From the NCBI RefSeq assembly GCF_008831285.2, contig NC_045147.1, forward strand, positions 11,165,427 to 11,225,426: DNA of 60,000 nucleotides. The letters are read 5' to 3'. Below, one piece after another: positions 35,201 to 47,476 of the stretch. Every line of letters begins with the position of its first letter. Position 1 is the stretch's first letter. Origin of the DNA: Nymphaea colorata (Eukaryota; Streptophyta; Magnoliopsida; Nymphaeales; Nymphaeaceae). Under the pieces are notes generated by a model, which did no database searches, was not told the DNA's origin, and worked only from the letters and a program-made list of their open reading frames with translations. Made by a program: the position numbers and the translations under genes.

Positions 35201-36129
35201 TACTCAAATGTAGCTTAGTTTTCACTCGAATCATGCAACAAAAACTTTCTTCGCTTAAGAAAGATCGATCCTTGCAACAAAAAATAAATTGATAATGTGG
35301 GATGGTGTGGGTATTTCTGCAACAAATTAGGCTCGAGTTGAACTTGATAATGTATCTTTGGACTGGACTCAACTCGGTAAACTTGTCTGTTTGATCTTCA
35401 AATAATTAACAAAAACTTAAGACCAACTTCAATATCGAGATACATATCACACAGAAAGACCGACGAAGGGAGAGTAATTAATGTGAGAGACAGAGGGAGA
35501 GAGTGGGTGGGGGAGCGAGTAATTACTGTCAGTTGTGAGAGAAAGAGAGAGAGAGAATTTATTGGTAGCTGACTCTTTGTTTTCTCTTTACATCTTTCAT
35601 AGGCCAAAAATTTTAAATGGACCCGAAGACAGCAAGCCGGATCGAGCTTTATCAAGTTAAATTTGGTGAACCCAAGCTTGACTCAGTTAAACAAATGAAT
35701 TTTCTTAAAAACTAGAACTTGACTTGTTTGTGAAAGGAGTTGGTTTACACTTGGGCTTAAAGATGAGCTTTATCGAGTTGAATCTGAGCTATTTGACTTG
35801 ATGTTCAGCTATAAGAGTAAAGGTAAATGCTCATCTTGGTCACCCGAAACGATATGGAGGAAAGCATTTATGGCCTAGTAAAAAGCTCTTCTGAATACAT
35901 TGAACTGGCAGAAGTGCATTTTGATAGAGAATGGAACGCAATCATTTCACCAGAATCCTACGTCCAGATACTTTGATTATTATTATTGCATCTTATTCAC
36001 CTTGCGACACAAATGTGTCTTGTTCACCTTTTAAACCAACCTCCCTTTTTAAAAGGAAGCTCTAAAACAGGTTATATACGAACTCATAGGAGACTGAAAG
36101 CCTACGCGAGGGCTACTATGAGGGCTCTG
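35201..36129. other. Spacer, no gene recognised
   Basis: GAGAGA-rich low-complexity DNA lies at 35480-35560. Otherwise nothing is supported. Confidence 0.5.
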
Positions 36130-36320
36130 TCAGACACAAAAGCACAACATTATCTAATAAATTTTTCGTTACCTCAGAAACATTTTCATAAAATTTTTTA
36201 TCTCATGCTTATGTTTGACACTATTTCATACATATGCATGTTCGTTATCTTATTATCTCATAAATTTTTTGTTATCTCATACTTGTTTATTATTTTATAC
36301 ATATTTGTTATCTCACACAC
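36130..36320. repeat. Degenerate TTATCTCATA array
   Basis: Reverse-complement counterpart of the array at 6800-7075, with about ten irregular copies of TATCTCATA-like words. Confidence 0.55.
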
Positions 36321-36984
36321 ATGCATATGAAATGTTAGGGATAAAAGTAAATGTACATATTGGTAATAGAGTCCACCCTCGCCGTATGCTCGTTGCGTAC
36401 TTTAAGGTGGTGCATGTAACTCGGTCTCAACTAAACCTAAGTTGAATTCTTGTCTACCTCCATCATAACCCCACTCAATTTCCTTGTAAATATGAAATAG
36501 ATCCTAACATCAAACTATTTTCTGATCGTATATGTTAGGACACTTTGCCAGCCTTACAGCTAGGCAATCTTGCATAGGCTTAGTGTTGCTGTAGAAGCTC
36601 GTTGAAGAAACTTGTGCAACCATCGACCCCTTACTTTTCCAATATCCTCTAATCTCTGGTCACCTTGATAAATTATGAAAAATCTATCCGTCATTCTTTT
36701 CCCCATGACAAGTGTCGAGGAGTTACCTTAGTTGATCGGACTGATAGGTCGGTAAAGACCCAATCATCAGTTTGATTTTCATGAGCACTATTCTTCTGTA
36801 CTACAAATGGTGACAGACACTATTCTAGAATTAAATGGAGTAACCAAAAGTATAGTTTACCACCGAAGTCTTGAAGCTGCCCTGAATCCAGGAGACAAAG
36901 GGGAAGGGCTTCGGCAGATACCATTATAGAATTAATGCTTGGGTGCCCACTAAGTGGACCTAACATAACAAAAGTAATCAGTTT
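36321..36984. other. Spacer including duplicated flank segment
   Basis: 36730-36900 aligns with 28750-28915 downstream of SMO B (TGGTAGGTTGGTAAA-type and CTACAAAT words in order). No gene. Confidence 0.5.
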
Positions 36985-37262
36985 AAGGTGTTGTTTAATT
37001 GGGACCTGAGATTCGATACTGATTTAAAATTACTTTAGGTTAAATCCAAAAATTAAACAAATAGTGGATTTTTCAATTGGAGATTTCAAAGATTTTAATA
37101 TCTACGACTTAAAAAAATAGTGGATTTCTCAATTGAAGATCTGAAATCTATATTACCTTGTGAGAGACACGGTTTTGTGATTGACGGGGAAGAATTCTGA
37201 CCACATATCTATGGTTTTAAAATCTGCGATAGAAATCCGATTGAAAATCGGACGCTATCAAA
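36985..37262. mobile_element. MITE-like imperfect inverted repeat
   Basis: Left end GGTGTTGTTTAATTGGGACC and right end, reverse-complemented GGCTTTGTTTGATAGCGTCC, form a long imperfect inverted repeat around an AT-rich core that itself has a duplicated ATAGTGGATTT block. A target duplication is not established. Confidence 0.45.
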
Positions 37263-38120
37263 CAAAGCCAGTCAATTTCAACAATATTTTCCAAATTTTT
37301 AATAGAGCAAAGAAAATGTTGAAGATCAACATTTTTCCCAAAGAACAGTTAAAAGTTCATCTGGAATTAAGACTGATTGTATACAGGGAAGTGGAGAAAA
37401 TTAATATTTCTTATTCCGAATATTGGGGGCAATATGTGGATAGTCATATTTTTCTTTAGAAAATATGGATGGCATCTCATATTAGAAAAATGCTCTTGCA
37501 AGGTTGAAAGCTACAAGTGCTCATAAAAGGCAGCGCTAGAAATTTTATTTTTGTTCCACGTTTTGCATATTAATTTTTCAAAAACCCATCTTTTATAATT
37601 TTTTTTCTAATAGGAGCCACGCTCTTTTATGAAAATGGTTAAATGAGAGCCTTAAGTGCAATTCCAATGGAAGCCTTAGCTGGATTTCAATTAACCTGAA
37701 AAACATGAAAACATTATCTAAAATGACAAACATGAAAATTTATGCTGCGGGTAATCTTGAAAAATAATTGTGGCTAATGTTTCTGTTTCTTAAGTAAAAT
37801 AAAATATTCCCATCAAACGCTTGCGCGTTTACCAAGCACGAGACCATCATGAAGAAAATGCAAAAAAAAAGTGATTTTTCCAATTATAAGTAAAAGGTTT
37901 GCTTGAAATTTAATTTTTTTAAAAATTAACTATGTAACAATCAATATATATATATAGCCAGCTAATTTTATTCTTGGATGGTTATTTTTTATATATATTG
38001 TTTTTTTTTTAAAAGTCCATTTGCAACAGTCACTGGCTTGACGTCAGACCAAGGAGTGTTCCTCTTAAGATGGTTTTTACCCACATAAAATAAAAAAGAA
38101 CCATTTAATCACAAAAGTAG

Positions 38121-38168
<48 letters not shown>

Positions 38169-38219
38169 TTATTTATTTATATTAAAACCTCCCAACTGAC
38201 GTACCAATTTTTAACATTC
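37263..38219. other. AT-rich spacer with (AT)n microsatellite
   Basis: Microsatellite (AT)n then (TTTA)n at 38122-38182. No coding signal in the rest. Confidence 0.55.
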
Positions 38220-38695
38220 CACTTCTTGCTGCGTTGAGTGAAAGACCTCGAAATGACGATGCGGTGAGGAGAGAACGACTGTCAAGGGTGCTCATGGTGC
38301 TCACTTTCGCGAGCTAGTGAAGTGGTCGAGTCAGTGTGTGTGTGAAGTGAAGGTGGGCTGCTCGTGGTTAACGTGTTTGGCAAGTGCAGCTCACTAGTAG
38401 TGAGTTTTGTGCACATCTTAGATATTGTGTTATTTTGTAAGCACTTTATATGAATAACAGTTCTTTATTATTAAGTGTGTTGCTTGATCAAGTTGATCAC
38501 TTGAAGAATTTAGTTGAATTTGCTATCGAGATTTGAATAAAGGGATTCTACCAAGCATGTTCTTAGAATTACTTTCGTTACCAAGACTCTGCCGCATTTT
38601 CTCTGCATAAATCAATCTGATTTGGATCTTGAGAAATTAGAATTTAAATATATTCAAAGTCCAGATTTTGCTACATTAATTTGGTATCAAAACTA
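38220..38695 (+). repeat. LTR-like block with primer-binding site
   Basis: A TGGTATCAAAAC primer-binding-like site at 38682-38693 follows shortly after a plausible LTR end (CTACA at 38671-38675). The preceding 450 bp has LTR-like leader words (GTGTGTTGCTTGATCAAG). No gag follows; 38760 onward is flank DNA, so this is a 5' LTR scrap. Confidence 0.4.
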
Positions 38696-39269
38696 TATTT
38701 GGATCCAAATAATTTTCCTACGTTTCTTTTATTCAATGTTCCAACCTTGAGTCTTAATGACTGGCTTTGCCAATGACCACACTCGCATTTATTGGGAAAA
38801 GAAGCCGGTGATGGAAAATTCCACATGCTTCTTAAAAAGGGTCGGCACCAACAACTCTATCCTGTCTACATTTTGAATGTAAAGTCCTCAATTGCTTTTC
38901 TCTCTTCTCCTTCTTTTCTTACATTTTATTTTTCCTCTTCATAAGTTCATAACTGTCTTCTCCACCCTAGCTAGATTGATAAATTCCAAAGGAACGACAT
39001 GAAGCACATGAACTCACGAAACTAAAAGCAAATACAAAACGAGACAATACAACTATAAGAAGTAAAAGAATTCAACGTCATAAACAAAAAGCTTTTCAAG
39101 AACAGAAAAAGAAAAAACCATCATAAAATAAAAGCTTTTCAAAGGTCTGATTCCATTTCTCAGTGAATTCATAATCAACATGTCGGATCGCCTAATTATA
39201 TGCATTGGCTCATGTTGGGCCCACGTTAAACAAAAAGGGTAAAAATTTAAAATATTCTAATTTTTAACA
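38696..39269. other. Spacer, no gene recognised
   Basis: GGCTTTGCCAATGAC at 38763 resembles 18645 and 21235, indicating shared flank DNA. Nothing else. Confidence 0.45.
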
Positions 39270-39600
39270 ACATTGCCCAAAGTCTGGGCACCGGCCCAGC
39301 CTGGCCCAATAAGAAGTAGGGGTTTGGGCTAACCCGACACCTGAAATTCAGGCTCAACCCGACACCTAAAACTTGAGCCCGTGCGGTTCAATTAAAATAA
39401 TATATAAATATAATATAATTAATCATAATAAAACATTATAATTATATATATATATATATATATTAAAAAATATATATATTAAAAAAATTATCGAGCCGAA
39501 TCGGGCTCAGTCATACCCACCTGGGCCGGCCCAGTTCTTTTTTTTTTCAGGCCCGAGCCGGGCCGAGTAATCATCTGGTACCCAACAAAAAGCCCAATCG
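39270..39600. mobile_element. MITE with GC-rich ends and AT-rich core
   Basis: GGGCACCGGCCCAGCC on the left and GCCCGAGCCGGGCCGAG on the right flank an AT-rich core (39390-39490). The same core and ends, same orientation, occur at 51690-52075. Probably a non-autonomous hAT-like family; the target duplication is not clear. Confidence 0.55.
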
Positions 39601-40402
39601 GTTCAAGGTGTAAAGTATGGTCTTAGAAGTTTTACTCCGCATGCAGCTTTCTCTAAGTAAACATTAAAAAAAAAGTGCCAAATGGATGGAGGCTGGCGCT
39701 CTCGAATATCAAAGGGCATATATTGACAACAATGCCTAACACAACATAAGTAGAAAGCTGGTTTTGTTAAAGAGGGCACCATAATATATAGGGACACTAA
39801 TTCCAGCATCACGTGCATGGCCAAGTTACTTTGTTCGATGCATAATTACTCCGATAGTTCAGTTCATTAGTAACGGGAAAGAGTAGTCTTATATGGTAAA
39901 TGCATGGCAAATATTTCAGCGTCTTCACCGTTTCTAGATGATCTTCACTGAGATTTCAGGTCCTCGGATGACTTGTTAAGAACTTCTGCGAGATCTGGCC
40001 TTTCTGCTCATCTGCATCTGCTCGTCTGCAGAAGCAGTTCACTGTCAAAGATAAACAACCAAGTGCAAAAGAAACGAAAAAATGGAAGCACTAGTAGCTA
40101 TGAACAGCCTTATAAACAGAACTATTTAGAGGCCTCAGCTTGGCTAAGGATGCTTTCTGATACCGATAACCCTGAAAAAGATTAATACGAAAAGAATATA
40201 AGAATGTGTTGATTTCTCTAGACATGTTAAAGAGGATTGAACGATTCCATGCAGAGTGAAAAGAGAGTGATAACCTTATCAGTTCCATAAATGTAGTCAC
40301 AGTATGTGAAAACAGAAGCAAAATTGCTTTGGCTCTTTCCCACAAAGTGATGGTAATCGTGGTATTCTGCGCCTCCATATAATGGAATCAATTTAGTGGG
40401 AC

Positions 40403-40788
40403 TGTTAAGAAGTATGTAATGGAAAAACAGAGACTGCAAGAGGAGGAAAAAACAGGGAAGATTGTAATTAAGTGGTTCGGCCTGAAGCCTACATCCACGA
40501 GAGAAAGGAGAAATTCTTCTTCATTCTATTTTCCACTCTCTTTACAGCATGGGTACACCCCATTATATAAGTTCCACTTATCAGATTTAGATAGAAACAA
40601 ATTTTGAGGGATTAATAAGAATCTTCAGTTGCTGCCATTAGAGATGCTCCTTGATCCCGATGATCTTGGTGTGGACGTAAGGAACACACACCAGATCAGC
40701 ATTGAATCTTTTCCCCAAAAGCGGCAAAGCTTCTAATCTCTTTTTATGAAAGATACGAGATTTCCGCCCCATCTCTTTGTAACTAACA
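40403..40788 (-). repeat. 3' LTR of copia Y, in SMO C exon 3
   Basis: 386 bp, TGTTAAGAAG on the plus strand and TGTTAGTTAC on the minus strand at its ends. It contains the common copia LTR pair AAGTGGTT...CTACATCCACGAG. It is not the same as the LTR at 48628-49013. Confidence 0.82.
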
Positions 40789-41690
40789 GTCTCCCCCTCA
40801 AGTTGGCGTGCAGATATCAATCTGCCCCAACTTGTGCATAATGAATGCATGACGGTCTCTTACAAGATATTTTCTAAGAATGTCAGCAAGTTGAAGTTCA
40901 CTTCTGACGTGTGGTGTTATAATGGTTCCATACTGTATTTTTTCTCTGATGAAATGGCAATCGACTTAGATGTGCTTAGTACGTTCGTGAAAAACTGGAT
41001 TTGCTCCAATATAGATAGCAGCCATGTTGTCACACATTAACCTCATGGGCTCCTTTATTTCAATCTTCATATATTTCAATAATGCTTTTATCCATACTAA
41101 TTCACACGTACATGAAGTCATGGTTCTGTATTCTGCATCTGTACTTGATCAGGTCACAACCGATTGTTTTTTACTTTTCCAAGTCACCAAGTTTCCTTCG
41201 ACAAAAGTACAGTATCCTGATGTAGATTTTCAATTGTTTGGATCCCCCGTCCAATCAGCATCACAGTAACCAAATATATCCATTTTCTGATCTCGTTTCA
41301 TCACGATCCCTTGTCCTGGAGTTCCTTTTAAGTATCTCAAGATCCTGTGAGTAACTTCAACGTGTCTTGACTTTGGGTTGTGCATAAATTGACTTACCAG
41401 GCTGACAGCATAAGTGATGTCTGGTCGAGTGATGGTAAGGTATATGAGCTTCCCAACCAATTTCTGAAAACTTTGAACGTTTTCAATTCCTTCTCTTTCA
41501 TCTTTCTTCAATTTGCAATTTATCTCAAGAGGTGTGTCTGCCGCCTTTTCTCCCAGGCATCCGGTTTCCTTCAGAATGTCTAGTGTATATTTTCTTTGGC
41601 ATATGAAGATTCCATTTTCTGAGTGTGCCACTTCTATACCCAAGAAGTATCGTAGGGTTCCAAGGTAAGAATTCCTTCCGCGGCTACGAC
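40403..41690 (-). mobile_element. Copia Y, 3' part (RT end, RNase H, 3' LTR)
   Basis: The minus strand encodes the end of copia RT and RNase H: LGTLRYFLGIEVAHSENGIF, CQRKYTLDILKETGCLGEK, KLVGKLIYLTITRPDITYAV, YLKGTPGQGI, YCDADWTGD (41690-41230). A frameshift near 41230 is followed by TSGYCTFVEGNLVTWKSKK and the rest of RNase H to about 40800. Then come the polypurine tract CTTGAGGGGGAGAC and the 3' LTR at 40403-40788 (TG...CA, 386 bp). The LTR end sits inside SMO C exon 3. The 5' LTR, gag, integrase and most of RT are missing. Confidence 0.85.
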
Positions 41691-41916
41691 CACCACGACC
41701 ATTTCGGCCACTATTAGCCCCACGACCGCCATAGTTTTCTCGACCACCATAGCCTCCTCGTTGAGTGAAAAAGGTTGTTGCTAAAGACTCAACTTGGGCA
41801 GGGATTTTAGAAGCAAACAATTGAAGTCGACGCTCTTGATTGAGTAAGAGATCATGTAACTCAGAAAAGGTGGGTAGTATTTTGGACATGGTGACTGTAG
41901 TAATAAAACTTTCATA

Positions 41917-42292
41917 TGTTGGGTAGTGGTAGTGGCCATGAGCCCTACCCATTCATATCGTAACTGTAAGGGGGGCCCACTTGCAGTTACGAGCTTTAAT
42001 GCTCACCTAAAATCTCTCACTTACGTAACCGCTGCTAGGGTTGGAGAAAACCTAAGGGGCTGGACTATATATTTCTAGCAGATCCAGAGTTTGAGTAACT
42101 CTCTAACACATCATCCGTGAGGTCTCTAACACATCATCCGTGAGGAGCCCTTGAGAAGGAAACCCCTAAATTAGTTTTCTTCTTCTTTTTCTTTCTTTTG
42201 TCTTGTTGGTTTCAGAGGGATATTCGTTACACACTGGAGCCGTGGGAGATTCTTCTGCACCGACTTCCGTTGCGACTCCCATAAATCCATCA
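41917..42292 (+). repeat. 5' LTR of element Z
   Basis: 376 bp starting TGTTGGGTAG and ending ATAAATCCATCA. A 23-bp unit (CTCTAACACATCATCCG at its start) is present twice at 42101-42146. A TATATATTT box at about 42067 could be the LTR promoter. Confidence 0.88.
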
Positions 42293-42293
42293 G

Positions 42294-42306
42294 TGGTATC
42301 AGAGAC
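42294..42306 (+). other. Primer-binding site of element Z
   Basis: TGGTATCAGAGAC lies one base after the 5' LTR and matches the initiator Met tRNA type site. Confidence 0.75.
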
Positions 42307-42639
42307 AGGTTTATCGAACACCAGTAAGTGTTTTCGATGGTGCCTGTGCCTGTGCAGATTATACTACTGTGAATCATGTGTCATCTGTGCATCATGCGTG
42401 TATCATGCTCTGATCCATTTACTGAAAATAAAGCATGCTAGGCAAAAGTGAGTTCAAGCATGAAGCATGATAGTATTGTAAGGGTCTGGAATCCTCTGCT
42501 TTACATATTATGTAGTTTTTTTTTCCTGTGTCTGCGAGAGACTGAGACCAGAACTGAGCACATCGGCTCTGTCAATACTTTTCTAGATCAGGACCCTCGT
42601 AGAAGATCTGTCCACAAAGATCTCCACTACTTCAAGTAA

Positions 42640-43335
42640 ATTTTTTTTTGACCTGCGTCTCTGCCAAACGGTAGCAAAGGAGGCAGAGCCTGCTCTGCTC
42701 CACATACAACAGAGCCAAAATAAAATAAATAAAGAATAAGGAGGAAATGGAACACAGAACCTTTGCTCTTGTTTGAGAAACTGACCCAACGGCTACCTGG
42801 AAAAGAGCCGGGATTCTCCTGTCTGTCAAAACCGGAGGAACAGTTACTGTTTTTTGTTGGGACTTAAAATCCTTTCTTGATCTCGACCTGTCTGCCCGCC
42901 TTCTCTACCGATGAAAAGTAGCAGTCGCCCGATCGACTGGAAGACAGTTGTCTTCCTCGTGCGAGAAGCACAGATATCTTGCTGAAAGCAAGGAGGCGAC
43001 TTGGGTAAAGGGGAAGACAGCGTTACGCCTTGGAAACCTCCTCCTGTCGTTCCTCTGTAGTCTGCCGGTTCACCGTTGTCTCAGCGAAAGCGAGACTGAG
43101 GAAGCCATTTTTTAAAGCTTCTGGTTTGGGGAAGTTGTCTTCCTCAAGGTGTCAACAGAGAAAGAGCGAGGGCAGAGAATGAGGAGGCGGCGGTTGAAGG
43201 CATCAGTGGGCAGGAAGAAGCTGCAATGTGAAACCCTAGCGCAGCTCTCGCAAGAGGAGAAAGGGTTTACGCGCGAGGGGAGAGAGTATCGAGCGGAAAA
43301 ATGAGTGAAAAACGGTTCGGAGGGGTATTTATACC
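42640..43335 (-). promoter_or_regulatory. Gene-promoter-like block captured in element Z
   Basis: On the minus strand, TATAAATACCCC at about 43325-43335 is followed by a GC-richer leader with the plant 5' UTR signature GCTAGGGTTTCAC (near 43230). Further on there is an ATG in ATGGCTTCCTCAGTCTCGC at about 43110. That frame stops after 12 codons. GC content is well above the rest of Z. This resembles the promoter, leader and first codons of a nuclear gene, possibly with a plastid-targeting N-terminus. The source gene is not identified, and it may simply be a GC-rich retroelement leader. Confidence 0.4.
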
Positions 43336-43379
43336 AAGTGTGAAAATTACAAAATCAGTCCACCAGTTTTGCATAATTT

Positions 43380-43775
43380 TCACAAAAGTGGTTACAATTT
43401 TGATAAATTAATGCCGCAAAGTTTTTGATAAAAACTTTTTCAGAAAGAGGTTTGCGAAAGTTAATTTTGGTGAAAACCTAACAATTTATATGAAATTGCG
43501 TAGGGGTACCCCCTGAGTTATTATAAATTTCTAAAAGAGGGTTCCGATAAATTATTTTACAATTTCAGTAGAAGACCGTGATTTTATATGAAATTGCGTC
43601 GTAATACCCTCAGACTTATTATAATTTTCTGAAAGAGGGTTCCAGAAGATTGTTTTGCAATTTCGGTGAAAGTCCGAGCTATATTGTAAAATTGCATACA
43701 AGTACCACTCAGGCTTATTAAAATTACAGAAAAGAGTTCTAAAGGCAATTTTGAAAATGAGAAAGGAAACTCTCG
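43380..43775. repeat. 98-bp tandem repeat in element Z
   Basis: About three clear copies start near 43483, 43581 and 43680, each with TATGAAATTGCGT and GAGGGTTCC words, preceded by a more decayed partial copy. They lie just upstream of the promoter-like block on the minus strand. Confidence 0.65.
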
Positions 43776-46000
43776 GTCTAAAATTTTAATATGACTTTTC
43801 CTTATTGGTTTTGGAGATATTTGATATATTATTCTCCTTATTGATTTCCATGTATTATTGTTCTATATTTGTCATGGAATTAATTTGGTAATGGCTTTTA
43901 GAGTGGGAACCTCAAAATTGGTCAAAAACCAAAAACTACATGGTTTGTAACATGTATGTATGTTTATGCAGTTTTGTTATTTATGGATGCATGATCAAAT
44001 GGCGGTATAAACTCTGCTTGTACACTAACTAAAATCTTATTTGGATATGGATATGGTGTTGAAACACATTCATTTTGGATTTTGATCCTCTTTATTTGTT
44101 TAAACACATATCAATTAGTATTGATATTATTGTGTGTGGATCGACATGGGTAAGATCTGAAACTAAATCAATATTTGAATTTTGTGCTTTGGATCTGATT
44201 GTTGCTTAAATCCATATTTGGATTCAGTTTGAATCATGACATATTCAGATCTAAATTTGTTTGGATATTGGTTAAAAATCCATATCATGTTTATGTTGGT
44301 TCAAGTATATGTTATTATACTTGATTTATGAATATTCTTGGTCATTTTGGGTCTATGCATATATTAGATATGACCAAAGTTTTGTTTTAAATATCCATTT
44401 AGTTGTTGAATTTGGATCTCACATTAAACATTGCACTCTTTTGGAGCATGATCTAATTTGACTTGTTCAAGATCTATATATTGCTTATATTAGATCTAAA
44501 CATATTATGATGAACATTGATTTTTAGAGCTAATAGTTTTACAAGTTGTACATTTTCAATGTGTAACACTAGAGTGTTAAAGATGAATTCCAGTTAGAAG
44601 GAATGATTATGTTATTACATGTTGATATGCTAAGAGGTGTAAATCAACACTCTTAGACATGGTGAGATCCTTATAACATTATGTTGGGTCGTGATACATT
44701 AAGATCCAAATTAACTTGGTTGAATCATTGGATCCAAATTCTCGTACTGTTACTAAACACAATATATCATGTTTGCTTTTTGGATCCAATGATATTGTGA
44801 TATTTGTTGTCTTTTTAGATTCAAATAATTCTAGAGTGCTATTGAACAAGGCTTTATTTACTCCATTAATGAAGTGAACTTGTTTTAAAATATATATTCA
44901 AGAGGTGTAATGTAACACTCTTGGACTGAAACCCGTATAAATTTGAATGTCTTGATTTAAAAGACTTACTTTATTTGCTCTTAAGGGTGATGGATTAGTT
45001 TGGGTACAAACATGCATCATCTCAAGGTAGAGAAATTTTTCTTGTTTTCACCTTGTTCAAAAGTTGGACTATTGTTTAGATCCAAGCATGGTTATTGAAA
45101 TCATAGTGCACAATACTTCATATGGATCATTTGTGTTTTTTAAATTCAGACTATTGTATTGTGGATATTGCTAGTTGGATCTGAATTTCCATATTTGAAC
45201 TAATAAAATCCACATTACATAAAGTTTAGCTGCAGATCTAAACTAACTTGTTTGGATATGTGAGAATAATTCATATCCTGTTGTTTTAGTTCCAATATAT
45301 GTTATCATGGTTGCCTTTGGATATGATCATACTGCAATACGTGTTGTCATTCTAGATCCAAAGGTTATTTTTGAAAATCATTGAATAAAGCTTCATTTGC
45401 CTTTATTTCTTAGGAAAATGAATTTGTTTTAATGCATACTCAAGAGATGTAATATAATACTCTTGGACCAAAATTAATATTGGCAAGAATGCATTTGTTT
45501 GAAGCTTTGTAGAACTAAAGTGCTAATACATGATAACTTGTTTTTCTCAAAAGAGAGATGAGTTAGCAATGATCCAAATATGGTTGTTGAATCATACTGT
45601 ATAATATTTCAATGAGGATCATGTGTTTTAAACTCATATTAATTGTATTGTGGATGTTTCTGGTTTGGATCTACACTAATATAATCTGAATCTTTATATT
45701 CATGTGGCTTTTGGAATTGGATCTATTCATTGTTTGAGATCTACCTTATATACATCATTGATTCAGATTTGACTATATATTTGGATATATGGTTAAACAT
45801 CCATATCTTGTTTATATTAGATCCAAGCATATTATGTTATTTGTTCGTTTGAGGATCAAACAAAGCTAGCTTGCTATTAAGCAAGTTTCTGTTTGAGGAC
45901 CAATTTGATTTTAAATTTTCCATGAGGTATAAAATAATACTCATGAAAATAATGAGATCCACACTAATTAGATCCATATTGAGATCCTTGGAGATCTATA
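43776..46000. repeat. AT-rich interior of Z with recurring hairpin words
   Basis: Degenerate long repeats: AAGAGGTGTAA...ACTCTT-type hairpin words occur near 44632, 44893, 45434 and 45922. Between them GGATCCAAAT, ATCCATATC and TTTGGATAT words recur in similar order. No reading frame of note. Confidence 0.5.
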
Positions 46001-46189
46001 ATGCATGTTAAATGCATATCTAAAAATTGAACGATGTGTTTGCAAATACATATGTATTGGATACCCAAATGAAAGTATGATATATGACATTTTCTTTTTA
46101 TGCATGAGTTTGAAGTGTTCGAATAAGAATACTGAATACAATAATCCAGTGGGAGATCATAACGATCTACTGGAGGATCTGATTTATTC

Positions 46190-46350
46190 AGATAATCAGT
46201 CTGGCAATGAACCGACTGAGGAACAGTTTGGCAATGAACCAACTGGATAACAGTCTGGCAATGAACCGACTGTGAAACAATTTAATAATGAATCAATTGT
46301 GTACGATTCTTATAATGATCAGTCTGGTAATGAACCGACTGGGTACTGAG
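46190..46350 (+). repeat. 27-bp coding-like repeat in element Z
   Basis: QSGNEPTEE, QFGNEPTG, then a stop, then QSGNEPTV and decayed units in the same frame. Homologous to 8273-8445. A GDHNDLLEDLIYSD segment precedes it in both elements. Confidence 0.6.
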
Positions 46351-47476
46351 CTCCATGATTATATGTGAATAATTGTTGCATGTACAAAAACTGACTATTT
46401 ATTTGGTGATCAAGTTTGATTGATTGAATATGCTAATAAGCGGTCAGGTAATGAACCGACTAAGATCAGTTTGGTATTAAACGTCCAACTGAAGCTTATT
46501 AATGATCTTATTGATTATCTTGTGGTATACATATGTAGAGATATGTGAATTGTATATTGCATGCATGAGTTGTCAAAATTATGTATTGACCTTGATGAGT
46601 TAAATGAAACTCATTGTATGAGAGAGTACATTGATGAAAATTATACAAGATGAAAAGTGCTTGTATGATAGACTATGGGTTGATTGCTCATTCCCTTAAA
46701 TAGTCATAATAAAGATTAGGTGTCGCTAATCAAGTTGATGACTATGTAAATATTTGATAAGTAGGAGCACACTTGAATATGCCATTTACTATGTTGAAAA
46801 GCTAATATTGCTTTGCCATATGATATAATGCATTGCATAAATGCTATGGAACTCCTGTTGTTAAAGGAGTTAAGTAATTATGGAATACAGTAAAGGAAAA
46901 TATTCCATGTGTTTTAATGCATATTAGCTTGTGTGCTGGACTTGGTACAAGCTTCTAATTTGGCTTGTAAGTATACATTAAAAAAGTCCAGGCTGACCTT
47001 TGTTTTATGGCAGTTAAATGTTTGAGATACATGAATGAAACAAATGATATATTCAAGTGATTGTTAGCATTTTTTAACAAAAGGAATTCTAAATGATTTG
47101 TCATGCATGTAGCCCGTATGAGGCTAAGAAATTCCTGGTTTGCCTCTTTGTGAGGTGGTTGAAAAATATTCAGGTTGATTTCATTGTTGAATAAGAAGAG
47201 AATATGCATGCACGTTCCAAATGCTTATAAGATTGCTAGTATTATAATCAAGAGAATTCTTGATGGGACTAAGTTTTAATATGTTATAATGTGATATATA
47301 TTGAATATTTGAAAGGTTGCAAAGGAAAAACCATTGAATGGAAAACCTCGCTGTAAACCTTGAAAAAGGTTAGGTTGCATTGGAAAAGCCAATTATGAAA
47401 AACCACGTAACAAATTGAATAAAGAAAACCCACATAGAGTGGAAGCAAACTGGCGGTCTCATGGCCAAGTGGGAGA
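46351..47476 (+). other. 3' internal part of element Z
   Basis: Non-coding; aligns with 8446-9663 of the older relative, including GAACTCCTGTTGTTAAAGGA and CTTGTGTGCTGGACTTG words. Ends with a purine tract before the 3' LTR. Confidence 0.65.
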
